Assembly (NCBI RefSeq): GCF_012641265.1
Contig: NZ_JABAHZ010000003.1
Coordinates: forward strand, 767,057-831,056
Direction of reading: 5' to 3'
DNA: 64,000 nucleotides
From: Chitinophaga eiseniae
GTDB lineage: Bacteria; Bacteroidota; Bacteroidia; Chitinophagales; Chitinophagaceae
The notes beneath the pieces were generated by a model. That model saw only the letters and a program-made list of their open reading frames with translations. It was not told the origin of the DNA and did not search any database. Below are positions 1 through 7,841 of this stretch, piece by piece (the first letter of the stretch is position 1; every line of letters starts with the position of its first letter). The translations under genes and the position numbers were made by a program.

Positions 1-967
1 GATAAGCCATCTTAATAGCGGCTTCGCCAGCGGTGGCGCCGCCGGCGGAAAGGTTATCGATAGCATTTAATATCTTTTCCTGCTGATCGCCGGGCGTGGA
101 AGGTAAAATAATGCCTGGCTCACCGGCATAGGCTACAATGGCCACTCTATCTACCGGCCGGAGGTTATGTACCAGTATCCGGAAGGCAGCCTGCAGCAAC
201 GGCAATTTATTAGAGGTGCCCATAGATCCGGAAACATCTATCAGGAAAACGAGGTTGCAGGCAGGCAGGCTGTCGGTAGCCAGGGCCTTCGCGCGGATAG
301 CTACCTGTAACAGGCGGTGCTTGTCGTCCCAGGGACAGGTAGTATAATGGCTATACATGGCCATGGTGTTGCCGGCTTTAGGCAATGGGTAATCATACTG
401 GAAATAATTGACCATTTCTTCGATACGCACGGCATCTACGGGGACAGCTTCCTTCAACCGCAGGAAGCGACGAATATTACTATATGCGGCGCGGTCTACG
501 TCGATGGCAAAAGTAGATACCGGGCGGGTAATTGTGCGCACAAACTTATTCTCATAAGTGGCGCCATAAGTTTCATTGTAAAAGGAGTGGGTGCCCATGC
601 CCACATTGCCGTAGTTGGGGTTGCTGCTATGCAACATTTTAGACCGGGCTTTGGCCATGGCAACAGGGTCTGTATCTTTTCGTGCGGGCGATAACGTTAT
701 TAACAGCCGGTCGTATTTAGTCACCTTTACCTCTCTGGGAAGATAACCGGCTTGTGTAAACAACAGTGTAGCAGTTGTTGCAGGAATGGCTATTTTAAAA
801 AGACCGAAAGCGTTAGTGACTACCTGTGTGGTGTCGTTTACCACCTTCACAACCACGCCGGAAACAGGGCGATGTGATATACTGTCTTCGACTGCTCCCG
901 ATACCCAGATTGTTTGCGCTTGCAGTCCTCCACCCCATAATAATAAGAGTAAAAGGAACTTAGGCAT
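1..967 (-). CDS. von Willebrand factor type A domain protein, truncated by window edge
   Basis: The reading frame starts with ATG at 967-965 and runs off the left edge of the window, leaving 322 residues. The N-terminus is a signal peptide (hydrophobic run at residues 4-15, cleavage near LQAQ). It is followed by a carboxypeptidase-regulatory-like beta domain (about 20-90), then the STFAIDVDRAAYSNIRRFL segment typical of the YfbK-like vWA family, and a vWA fold whose MIDAS metal site begins with DVSGSM at 244-249. Family members are secreted or periplasmic and probably bind protein ligands through the metal site; the substrate is unknown. The C-terminal part (usually a DUF3520-like region) lies outside the window. 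It follows hpt on the same strand but a terminator separates them. Confidence 0.85.
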   Translation of the reverse strand, partial: MPKFLLLLLLWGGGLQAQTIWVSGAVEDSISHRPVSGVVVKVVNDTTQVVTNAFGLFKIAIPATTATLLFTQAGYLPREVKVTKYDRLLITLSPARKDTDPVAMAKARSKMLHSSNPNYGNVGMGTHSFYNETYGATYENKFVRTITRPVSTFAIDVDRAAYSNIRRFLRLKEAVPVDAVRIEEMVNYFQYDYPLPKAGNTMAMYSHYTTCPWDDKHRLLQVAIRAKALATDSLPACNLVFLIDVSGSMGTSNKLPLLQAAFRILVHNLRPVDRVAIVAYAGEPGIILPSTPGDQQEKILNAIDNLSAGGATAGEAAIKMAY

Positions 968-980
968 GTATTAAGTTAAG

Positions 981-1013
981 ATTTTTTCCGGGCAGTTGCC
1001 CGGAAAAAATAAT
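981..1013 (-). terminator. Intrinsic terminator of hpt
   Basis: A GC-rich hairpin (CCGGGCA / TGCCCGG, 2-3 base loop) is flanked by an A-tract and a T-tract. On the minus strand it lies directly after the hpt stop codon and before the vWA gene start, so it separates the two transcripts. Confidence 0.8.
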
Positions 1014-1014
1014 A

Positions 1015-1557
1015 CTATTCTGCTCCGACCAGCTGGTAGATTTCCGGCAGGTTGCGGCCCAGACCATCGTAGTCGAGTCCATAGCCCAACAGGAATTTAT
1101 TGGGAACGGAGAAGCCCAGGTAATCTATTTTAATGGGATGTACCATCGCTTCGGGCTTGGTGAGCAGGGAAGCCACGAGTAATTTCTTAGGTTGCTGATG
1201 TTCCAGCTGTGGCAGGAACTGGCTCAGGGTTTTACCGGTATCCACGATATCTTCCAGGATTACCACGGTACGACCAAAGAGGTCTTCATCCAGGCCGATA
1301 GCCTGTACTACGTTCCCGGTAGATTTAGTGCCTTTATAGGAGGCCAGCTTAATAAACGATATTTCCGCCTCGATCTTCAGGTACTTAAATACATCTGCGG
1401 CAAACATAAAGGAGCCGTTGAGGATGGCAATAAACAAAGGGCGCTCTCCCTTCAGATCTTCGTTAATTTGTTCGGCCATTTCTTTAATACGCTGCTGCAG
1501 CGTTACTGCATCGATGTAAGGCTCGAACTGTTTGTCATGCACCTTGATTACTGACAT
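1015..1557 (-). CDS. hpt: Hypoxanthine phosphoribosyltransferase
   Basis: This 180-residue protein salvages purines by joining hypoxanthine (and usually guanine) to PRPP to give IMP or GMP in the cytoplasm. The PRPP-binding signature VVILEDIVDTGKT is at residues 98-110, with the two acidic residues followed by DTGKT as in type I phosphoribosyltransferases. The flexible-loop segment LASYKGTKSTG is at 71-81. Length is normal for the family. It is followed by a strong terminator and lies 53 bases after the start of the glucosaminidase gene's upstream neighbour, so it may be transcribed alone or from the upstream gene. guaB, which uses its product IMP, is at 40.8 kb. Confidence 0.93.
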   Translation of the reverse strand: MSVIKVHDKQFEPYIDAVTLQQRIKEMAEQINEDLKGERPLFIAILNGSFMFAADVFKYLKIEAEISFIKLASYKGTKSTGNVVQAIGLDEDLFGRTVVILEDIVDTGKTLSQFLPQLEHQQPKKLLVASLLTKPEAMVHPIKIDYLGFSVPNKFLLGYGLDYDGLGRNLPEIYQLVGAE

Positions 1558-1610
1558 AATACTTCTACATTTCCATATTTAACAATCATAAGCAGGAAAA
1601 GGATCACTGC

Positions 1611-3074
1611 TTATTTATTCACAAGCAGGCGTTGTCCGATTTTTATATCGTAGCCCTGCAAATTATTCCATTCCTGTAGCTGGGCAATAGACCGGTTGTA
1701 CATTTTTGCAATGCCATACAATGTTTCTTTGGGTTGAACATCGTGGTATTGCAGTCCACCCCGGGATGCGGGGGCAGGAGCCGGTTTGGTGGTTACCGGG
1801 GCTGGAGCCGGCGTTTGCGGCAGGGTAGCCCTGGGCGCTGTGGCAGCTCCACCGGAAGTAGTTACCTGGCCGGCTTTTTTCAGGTCTTCTACCATTGCTA
1901 CCGGAACACCTCCCTGCTGTTGGGCAGCGGGTTTGTTTTCCGGTGTAGCGGTAGCCCCGGAGGCTTTAGCTACTTCCTCTTTAATACCTTCTATTGCTTT
2001 ACGTGGAGAAAAATCTTCCGGTGGTTCCTGGTCTTCTTCTTTCAGTACACGGGTATTTTTGGCCAGGCGGGGCGCATTAGAAGCAAAACCATCAAGGGTT
2101 AAACGCTGTCCGGCAGCTGGTTCTTCTCCTTCGTTCATTTTATTGCGCCTGCGTAACCATCTGAGCTGGATACCTTCCGCCTGTGCTACATCGTGCATCG
2201 TTTCTCCATTTACCACAGGGTGAAACTCTTTACCGCCTCTTTTACTTTTCTTCTGTAAGAAAACAATCATATCCCTGGTGGGAGGATTATCGCTATCCAG
2301 GTCATTGAAACGTACCAGCTTGCGAAGACGTTTATTGTATTGATCAGCCACTTTTATCAGGGAGGTGCCCGCCTTTACGAATACGGCTTTCCGGCCGTTG
2401 ATCTCAAAAATACCTTTGGGATAGTTACCTGCCTGTTGTTTGCTGCGTGTATTATGATTAGCTCTGCTACCGGACGACCGGGGTTCTGCTCCAGGCGTTA
2501 CCTCTGCATAGGATGTATTATCAGAAGATATGTTTATTGAGCCAGGCGCCATTTTACCCATAGCAATCAACGAGTATTGCTGCAGGTTATAATCTTCAAT
2601 TACTTTTATCAGTTGCTGGGGATATGTTTTATTGGTAGCATACCCGGCTTGTTTCAGGCCAAAGGCCCATGATTTATAATCATCTCCATCAAACTGGAAA
2701 AGGAAAGCATAACGGGGGTTGCTATGCAAAAAATCAGAATGGTCCCTGTAGGAGTCTACTGCGGAGTCGTATACACGGAAACATTCCTGGGCGGCATCGT
2801 CATCGTATTTGATGGTTTTACCAGTCCAGGTATTTTTACATTTAATACCGAAGTGGTTGTTTGACTGTAAACACAGGGTACCGTTGCCGGATTGTGTTTC
2901 TACAATACCCTGGGCCAGTTTAATGGCGGCGGGCACGCCTGAGCGGCGCATTTCCTCAATGGCTAAGTTTTTATAGGTAGCAATATACTGCTGGGTCGTC
3001 ATGGTTTGTGCCTGCAGTACGGTAACGAAGCCAATAAGAAAACTGACTACTAATAAGAATTTTCTTACTTGCAT
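1611..3074 (-). CDS. Glucosaminidase with LysM domains (peptidoglycan hydrolase)
   Basis: The 487-residue secreted protein has a signal peptide (residues 1-22, ending VLQAQ). A mannosyl-glycoprotein endo-beta-N-acetylglucosaminidase domain of the FlgJ/Auxiliary type covers about 27-170, with the hallmark IKLAQGIVETQSGNGTL (catalytic Glu) and SNNHFGIKC. A LysM-like region is at about 215-340. A low-complexity Pro/Ala linker is at about 375-440, and a clear LysM (YGIAKMYNRSIAQLQEWNN, then GQRLLV) ends the chain. It should cleave glycan strands of peptidoglycan in the periplasm. It lies 24 bases after the O-methyltransferase gene, so the two are probably co-transcribed. Confidence 0.9.
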   Translation of the reverse strand: MQVRKFLLVVSFLIGFVTVLQAQTMTTQQYIATYKNLAIEEMRRSGVPAAIKLAQGIVETQSGNGTLCLQSNNHFGIKCKNTWTGKTIKYDDDAAQECFRVYDSAVDSYRDHSDFLHSNPRYAFLFQFDGDDYKSWAFGLKQAGYATNKTYPQQLIKVIEDYNLQQYSLIAMGKMAPGSINISSDNTSYAEVTPGAEPRSSGSRANHNTRSKQQAGNYPKGIFEINGRKAVFVKAGTSLIKVADQYNKRLRKLVRFNDLDSDNPPTRDMIVFLQKKSKRGGKEFHPVVNGETMHDVAQAEGIQLRWLRRRNKMNEGEEPAAGQRLTLDGFASNAPRLAKNTRVLKEEDQEPPEDFSPRKAIEGIKEEVAKASGATATPENKPAAQQQGGVPVAMVEDLKKAGQVTTSGGAATAPRATLPQTPAPAPVTTKPAPAPASRGGLQYHDVQPKETLYGIAKMYNRSIAQLQEWNNLQGYDIKIGQRLLVNK

Positions 3075-3098
3075 GTATTTTCGGATTTAATGGGCGTT

Positions 3099-3740
3099 TT
3101 ATTTCTTCCTGATTATTAGTACTCCATCGCGGATGGTCAGGAGTACCTGTTCGGCGCGGTCATCTGCCAGCACTTTTTCACAAAAATCAACCATTGCCTT
3201 TGCCTGGCGGCCCCGTTCATTTTCAGGCAACAATACCTGTCCATGATACAACACGTTATCTGCCAGGATAAAACCGCCAGGACGCAGTTTTTCCCATACC
3301 AGGTCATAATATTGCTCATATCCGGCCTTATCGGCATCTATGAACACCAGGTCAAAAACTTCGTCCAGTTGTTCGATGACCTCAGCAGCCTTGCCTATGT
3401 GCATTTTAATCTTATGTGCATTCCCACTTGCCTCAAAGTACTTCTGGCAAAGGGTTTCCAGCTCTTCATTCACATCTACCGTGTGTAAGATGCCGTCTGG
3501 GGTAAGACCTGCCGACAGGCAGATAGCGGAATATCCCGTATAGGTACCCAACTCCAGGATGCGGCGGGGACGGATCATATAGCTCGCCATCCGCAGGAAT
3601 TGCCCCTGTACCTGTCCGCTCAACATATGTGGCAACTCTACTTTCAGGTGTGTTTCCCTATTCAGTTTATACATCACTTCACTTTCCGGGCTGGTATACT
3701 TCTCTGAATAAGCCTCTACTGCCGCTGGTATGAGCTCCAT
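3099..3740 (-). CDS. Class I SAM-dependent O-methyltransferase
   Basis: The 213-residue protein matches the caffeoyl-CoA/catechol O-methyltransferase type family (PF01596). The SAM-binding motif I is ILELGTYTGYSAICL at about 61-75. The acidic residue contacting the SAM ribose is in VDVNEEL, and the metal-binding core is FIDADKAGYEQYYD at about 132-145, followed by ADNVLYHG. The substrate cannot be told from sequence. A perfect TAnnTTTG box lies 15 bases before the ATG, which supports this start. The gene directly precedes the glucosaminidase gene. Confidence 0.88.
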   Translation of the reverse strand: MELIPAAVEAYSEKYTSPESEVMYKLNRETHLKVELPHMLSGQVQGQFLRMASYMIRPRRILELGTYTGYSAICLSAGLTPDGILHTVDVNEELETLCQKYFEASGNAHKIKMHIGKAAEVIEQLDEVFDLVFIDADKAGYEQYYDLVWEKLRPGGFILADNVLYHGQVLLPENERGRQAKAMVDFCEKVLADDRAEQVLLTIRDGVLIIRKK

Positions 3741-3755
3741 ATATTAAAATTTCTG

Positions 3756-3763
3756 CAAAGCTA
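3756..3763 (-). promoter_or_regulatory. -7 promoter box of the O-methyltransferase gene
   Basis: On the minus strand the sequence is TAGCTTTG, a perfect match to the Bacteroidota -7 consensus TAnnTTTG, ending 15 bases before the ATG. The predicted 5' leader is about 10 bases. No convincing -33 box was seen; the palindrome at 3772-3956 begins just upstream. Confidence 0.55.
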
Positions 3764-3771
3764 AGGAAAAA

Positions 3772-3956
3772 GCAGAAAGCGGAAAGCAGAAAGCAAAAAG
3801 CTTTTACCACGAATGAATGGGATATATCCCTGAAATAGCATGACCGGCATATATTCATAAACGTTATTCACGGTGATTTTATTCTCACACTAAATAATGT
3901 TCATAAGCACTCCTCTGTCTGCTATCTTCCTTCGCAGCAATAGCTTTTTGCTTTCT
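3772..3956. repeat. Long palindromic element A (AAAGC-type arms)
   Basis: Purine-rich arm 3772-3802 is made of imperfect GCAGAAA / GCGGAAA / GCAAAAA units. Its last 15 bases (3788-3802) are exactly reverse-complementary to 3942-3956. The 139-base centre has no gene. The element fills most of the 300-base gap between the LOG-family gene and the O-methyltransferase gene. Same arm style as the elements near 20.5 kb and 63.8 kb. Confidence 0.7.
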
Positions 3957-3964
3957 CTTTTATG

Positions 3965-4663
3965 CTAGAAATTAGGCCGCAGCTTATTGGTAGTATAGAA
4001 TACCCGGAAATATTCCACCACTTCATCGGCGGTGTCGAATAACTGGAGAAGGTCCAGATCCTGGGGATTGATGTTACTTTCTTTTTCCATCATTACATTA
4101 CGGATCCATTCGAGCAAACCGCTCCAGTATTCACGTCCTACGAGTACCATAGGGGTTTCTTCCATTTTCTTGGTCTGGATAAGGGTAGCCACCTCAAAGA
4201 ATTCGTCCATGGTACCAAAACCGCCAGGCATCATTACAAAGCCCTGGGAATATTTGGTAAACATGACTTTACGCACAAAGAAGTAGTCGAAATTCAGGCT
4301 ATTTTCCGGATCGATATAAGGATTGGCATGTTGCTCATGGGGCAGGGTGATATTGGCGCCAACTGATTTTCCATGGGCCACCTGGGCGCCTTTGTTGGCC
4401 GCTTCCATTACCCCGGGGCCTCCACCTGTGATAATTCCAAAACCTTCATCTGCCAGTTTGGTAGCTATTTCCTGGGCCAGGTCATAATAACGGTTACCCG
4501 GCTTTGTACGTGCCGAGCCAAATATGGATATACAGGGGCCTATTTTTGCCAGCTTCTCAAACCCCTCAACAAACTCCGCCATAATTTTGAAAATCTGCCA
4601 GCTGGAATGCGCTCTTGTTTCCGTCCAGTCTCTCTCTTTAAGATTCTTTATACTACTGTTCAT
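3965..4663 (-). CDS. LOG/TIGR00730 family Rossmann-fold protein (nucleotide 5'-monophosphate nucleosidase type)
   Basis: The protein carries both family hallmarks: GGGPGVMEAANKGA (phosphate/ribose binding) and PGGFGTMDEFFE (the PGGxGTxxE active-site motif). Members such as plant LOG and bacterial PpnN-like proteins hydrolyse the N-glycosidic bond of nucleoside monophosphates; some release cytokinin bases. The exact substrate here is open. The frame is open to 4729, but the extra 22 residues do not look like the family N-terminus, so the ATG at 4663 (MNSSIKNLKERDW) is chosen, giving 232 residues. It stands alone between two palindromic intergenic regions. Confidence 0.88.
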   Translation of the reverse strand: MNSSIKNLKERDWTETRAHSSWQIFKIMAEFVEGFEKLAKIGPCISIFGSARTKPGNRYYDLAQEIATKLADEGFGIITGGGPGVMEAANKGAQVAHGKSVGANITLPHEQHANPYIDPENSLNFDYFFVRKVMFTKYSQGFVMMPGGFGTMDEFFEVATLIQTKKMEETPMVLVGREYWSGLLEWIRNVMMEKESNINPQDLDLLQLFDTADEVVEYFRVFYTTNKLRPNF

Positions 4664-5010
4664 ACGATGACTAATTTTAAGCCAATAAACACTTTCCCGG
4701 CATATACGCGGGTGGTGTAATTTATACAATAATTAGCTTACTGTCATCTCATTAGAAACAAAAAAGCAGGTAACTATAAAGAAACCCGCTTTACATTTAA
4801 CACGTTATGAACGTGCAGCAATGTTTGAAACATTGCTGCAGAAACGTTGCTAATGCTGGCAATTGAAATAAATATTGTTGAAAATTTTTCGAATGCTACT
4901 ATCGTTTTATTCAACAGGTGTTCTCATAACGCTTAATCTGCATTTAATTTATTAATTATTTGAGCAATAACCTAATTTAAATTTATCCAGATTACGCAAA
5001 GGTCATTCCC
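4664..5010. other. Gene-free AT-rich region upstream of the LOG-family gene
   Basis: No coding frame is supported here. Two adjacent dyads are visible. CACGTT/AACGTG with a 3-base centre covers 4801-4815, and a 13-base perfect inverted repeat with a single-base centre covers 4814-4840. The near absence of a loop in the second fits a protein-binding operator better than an RNA hairpin. The remainder is AT-rich with no recognisable promoter box near the LOG gene start. Confidence 0.4.
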
Positions 5011-5138
5011 GCAGAGACGCAGAGAAACAAAGCAGCAAAGAACTGGGATTGGAGCGGATTTTAAGCCTGTTTTGCTGACTTAAAATCCGCTCTCTTATCT
5101 TTTAAATTCTTTGCTGCTTTGTTTCTCTGCGTCTCTGC
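5011..5138. repeat. Long palindromic element B (32-bp perfect arms)
   Basis: Arm 5011-5042 is exactly reverse-complementary to 5107-5138 (32 of 32 bases), and an inner pair, 5052-5065 with 5079-5092, matches over 14 of 14 bases. The arms consist of purine-rich GCAGAGACGCAGAGAAAC-like units. The element sits 8 bases after the stop codon of the FAD oxidoreductase gene, so the read-through RNA would fold into one long hairpin. Confidence 0.85.
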
Positions 5139-5146
5139 AGGAAAAA

Positions 5147-6277
5147 TTATAAGCGGCCGGTTACTTCCTGTGCCAGTCCGAAGGATAGGGTCATCCCCGC
5201 GCCACCCAGGCCATTGACAATAGTGACATTTTTCTCCGGGGAAAACACCAGGTCTGTTTGTCCATTGGTGAGTTTAGGATAAATGCCATGCCATTGTTCC
5301 TGGATCGTGTAAGCCGGTGCTTCCAGGAAGGTATGCATATACTTCAGGATCAGGTCATTGATAAACGCTTTATCAAATGGTTCGAAATCCGGACCATATT
5401 CATGAGAATCACCAATGGTCAATTCCCCGTCCCCGTTTTGAGAAATCAACAGGTGAATACCCCACTTTACGTAATCCGGCATTTCCTGCGCGTAGCGTTG
5501 TTTCAGCGATTGCAGGGCTTTGCAGCTTTCGAAGGAGGCATAATGGCCCAATGTTAAACCGGCACATAAAGCGGGCCCCAATTGCCAGTTGCCCGGTTGA
5601 GGAATGGTGCGCATCATCTGCAATTTGCACTTCTTCAGGGGCGCCTCCGCAAATGCCGCCGGGTACAGGGTTTCAAAATCCGCTCCGCTACACACAAACA
5701 CTTCATCCACCTTCCATTTTTCATTCCTTGTTTCAATATAAGGCATGCTGATACCGTTTACGGCAGTACCAAAACGCACGGTTACCTTCATTTTCTCCTC
5801 CAGGTATTTTGCAATGGCAGCACTGGCCTGGCGTGGATTTACTGTCATTTCGGTAGGACTCCATAACGCGCCTTTTAGTCCTGTTGTTTTGATCGCACTG
5901 GTATATTTCCCTACCTGGGCAGGGGTAAGCAGTTCACACAGATAACCATTTCCCGGCGCCGCCTGTCCAAACTCTTCTAACACGGCCAGTTCATCCCGTT
6001 CGTACACGAGATGCAGCGAACCTGTTTCCTGGCATTGTAGCCCTGTAGCGACTGCCAGCTCCTTCCAGGTAGCGCGGCTGCGCATGGCGCGGTCGTACAT
6101 TTTACCGGCAGTTTGACCGATAGGCCATACCAGTCCGAAGTTGCGGATAGAAGCACTGATGGCTTTACTGTTACGTTCAAATAAAACTACTTTTTTCCCC
6201 TGGGATGCCAGGTGATAAGACATGGCCAAACCTACAATACCAGCGCCTATTACCGCTACATCTGCCTGTTGTTGCAT
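5147..6277 (-). CDS. TIGR03364-type FAD-dependent oxidoreductase (aminophosphonate oxidase candidate)
   Basis: The 376-residue protein has the DAO-fold dinucleotide motif VIGAGIVG at residues 9-16, then VVLFER (ribose-binding Glu), and the C-terminal VNGLGGAGMTLSFGLA flavin segment. Its immediate upstream partner is a phosphonatase-like HAD gene. The pairing of this FAD family (TIGR03364) with phosphonatase-like hydrolases (TIGR03351) is known. The proposed role is oxidative deamination of an aminoethylphosphonate-type compound to the aldehyde that the hydrolase then cleaves. The specific substrate is inferred, not shown. The 21-base gap to the HAD gene indicates one operon with one promoter at 6998-7005. 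Confidence 0.82.
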   Translation of the reverse strand: MQQQADVAVIGAGIVGLAMSYHLASQGKKVVLFERNSKAISASIRNFGLVWPIGQTAGKMYDRAMRSRATWKELAVATGLQCQETGSLHLVYERDELAVLEEFGQAAPGNGYLCELLTPAQVGKYTSAIKTTGLKGALWSPTEMTVNPRQASAAIAKYLEEKMKVTVRFGTAVNGISMPYIETRNEKWKVDEVFVCSGADFETLYPAAFAEAPLKKCKLQMMRTIPQPGNWQLGPALCAGLTLGHYASFESCKALQSLKQRYAQEMPDYVKWGIHLLISQNGDGELTIGDSHEYGPDFEPFDKAFINDLILKYMHTFLEAPAYTIQEQWHGIYPKLTNGQTDLVFSPEKNVTIVNGLGGAGMTLSFGLAQEVTGRL

Positions 6278-6298
6278 GATATGAAAAGTATATAAAGA

Positions 6299-6976
6299 TT
6301 AAAAAATTGAGAGCAATTCATCCAGGGAAGCCACCAGGTGCGTATGCGGTCCTTTTTCGAGTTCCTCCCGGCTGTAAGCCCCGGTGGTAACGCCAATCAC
6401 GTAGCGGCAACCTGCGTTGGTGCCTTCATCCAGGTCGGAAATGGTATCGCCGGTTTTAGCTACCGACTGAATACTGCGGATTTCCAGTTGTTCCATGATA
6501 CGATAAATCATATATGGATAAGGGCGACCAAAAGGTACTTCATCACTTGTAGCTACAGCATCAATCAGTCCCTGCTGCTGCCAGCCTACTCTTTCCAGGA
6601 TTACATTGGTGATGGCACGGTCGAAGCCCGTATCCAGCGCCACTTTGATGCCACGGGCCTTTAACGCCGCAAATACTGCGGATACACCGTCTTTTTCACG
6701 TACAGTGGGATGAGTGGCGTAATGTGATTTCATGTCGGCCACAAAACGGTCATGTAATTCATGAATGAAGGCCTCGTCGCTATGACGGCCATCCTGGCGT
6801 AATTGCAGCAAACAGCGAATAGCATATGGTTTGGCATATCCCATCACTTCATTTATTTCTTCCAGTGTTACCGTTACACCTGCCAGTTGCAGGGTATGTT
6901 GTAACACCTTGGCCACATTGGATTCATCGTGCAGGGTGGTGCCTGCAATGTCAAAAACAACTAACTGTATTCCCAT
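6299..6976 (-). CDS. Phosphonatase-like HAD hydrolase (PhnX-like)
   Basis: The 225-residue HAD protein begins MGIQLVVFDIAGTT. The DxAGTT motif (nucleophile Asp9, Ala11 in place of the usual second Asp) is typical of phosphonoacetaldehyde hydrolases rather than of ordinary HAD phosphatases. MGYAKPYAI at 45-53 retains a Lys (Lys49) at the place of the Schiff-base lysine of PhnX. TGDTISDLDEG is the C-terminal Mg site. It likely cleaves the C-P bond of phosphonoacetaldehyde or a close relative to phosphate and an aldehyde. A longer frame opens at a TTG at 7000, but that codon lies inside the promoter box, so ATG 6976 is the start. No PhnW transaminase is present; the FAD oxidase downstream takes its place. 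Confidence 0.85.
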   Translation of the reverse strand: MGIQLVVFDIAGTTLHDESNVAKVLQHTLQLAGVTVTLEEINEVMGYAKPYAIRCLLQLRQDGRHSDEAFIHELHDRFVADMKSHYATHPTVREKDGVSAVFAALKARGIKVALDTGFDRAITNVILERVGWQQQGLIDAVATSDEVPFGRPYPYMIYRIMEQLEIRSIQSVAKTGDTISDLDEGTNAGCRYVIGVTTGAYSREELEKGPHTHLVASLDELLSIF

Positions 6977-6997
6977 CTTTCCTGATTTATTATGGCG

Positions 6998-7005
6998 CAA
7001 AGATA
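6998..7005 (-). promoter_or_regulatory. -7 promoter box of the phosphonate-like operon
   Basis: Minus-strand TATCTTTG matches TAnnTTTG exactly, 21 bases before the ATG at 6976. It overlaps the upstream TTG alternative start and so rules that start out. Confidence 0.55.
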
Positions 7006-7114
7006 ATCTCTATGTAAAATAAAGTTTAGCATTTATAAACATTTAACATGCGGATAATATACCTTCTAATCGGCCGGGTTACGCAAACCCGCTATGGCAG
7101 CAGCAGGATGCAAA

Positions 7115-7160
7115 ACAAGAAGCCGGACCATCTTTTTTATCAGATGATCCGGCTTCTTGT
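7115..7160 (-). terminator. Terminator hairpin after the outer-membrane beta-barrel gene
   Basis: Arms 7115-7132 and 7143-7160 pair over 17 of 18 bases around a 10-base A/T-rich loop. On the minus strand it follows the 7188 stop codon by about 28 bases and precedes a short T-run. Confidence 0.65.
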
Positions 7161-7187
7161 AATATATCTCTTTAAAAAAATATCCGC

Positions 7188-7781
7188 TTAAAACCCTAAA
7201 CCTGCGCCCACCCGGTATATCAGGTTGCTGCGATAAGGCGAACGGGCATCCTGTATCACATCATACAAAATGGAAATCCCTATACCTACTCTGCCACCTA
7301 CACTCTGGGTATAACCGGCGCCTACCAGCAAACTGGGCACACTGTAGTTGGTTTTATAAGTCTGTTTCATGTTACTGCCATCATTGGCATACACCGTGGT
7401 AGACTGGCTAATAAAATTATACTCCGGCTGTATATGCACAAACACCATAGGTAAAGGATATACACGTCCCCATATACCGCCTCCGAAAATAGTATACTTA
7501 TCGCGGGAATAGGTGGTATTGGAATAGATATCACGGGAACGGTATTGTCCGTACTGCGCATTCACGTTGATACCGGCTGCTATATAATCTGAAAAACGAT
7601 AACCTACCAGGGGAGACACATCCACATTGGTATAATCCCCAAACACCATTCCCAGCGAGCCTCCCAGCACCAGGCGGGAAGGGTCGAATCCCTTATGGGT
7701 CATAGTATCCGTTTTATAATACTGTGCATGCACCAGCTGCCCGGCAGCCAGCAGAAAAAAACATATCAGTAATCGTTTCAT
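7188..7781 (-). CDS. Outer-membrane beta-barrel protein, function unknown
   Basis: The 197-residue protein has a clear signal peptide (MKRLLICFFLLAAGQLVHAQ) followed by alternating amphipathic strands rich in Tyr and Gly. It ends in a strand with terminal Phe (GAGLGF), the usual BAM recognition signature. This is the size of a small 8-strand porin/OmpW-like barrel of the outer membrane beta-barrel superfamily. No ligand or enzymatic motif is visible. It has its own terminator and a 60-base gap from the preceding oxidase gene, so it may be monocistronic. Confidence 0.75.
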   Translation of the reverse strand: MKRLLICFFLLAAGQLVHAQYYKTDTMTHKGFDPSRLVLGGSLGMVFGDYTNVDVSPLVGYRFSDYIAAGINVNAQYGQYRSRDIYSNTTYSRDKYTIFGGGIWGRVYPLPMVFVHIQPEYNFISQSTTVYANDGSNMKQTYKTNYSVPSLLVGAGYTQSVGGRVGIGISILYDVIQDARSPYRSNLIYRVGAGLGF

Positions 7782-7841
7782 GTTCAGATGTATTAAGTTT
7801 GGTATTTACCAGCAGTTTAAACTATCTGCTGGTAAAAAGGT

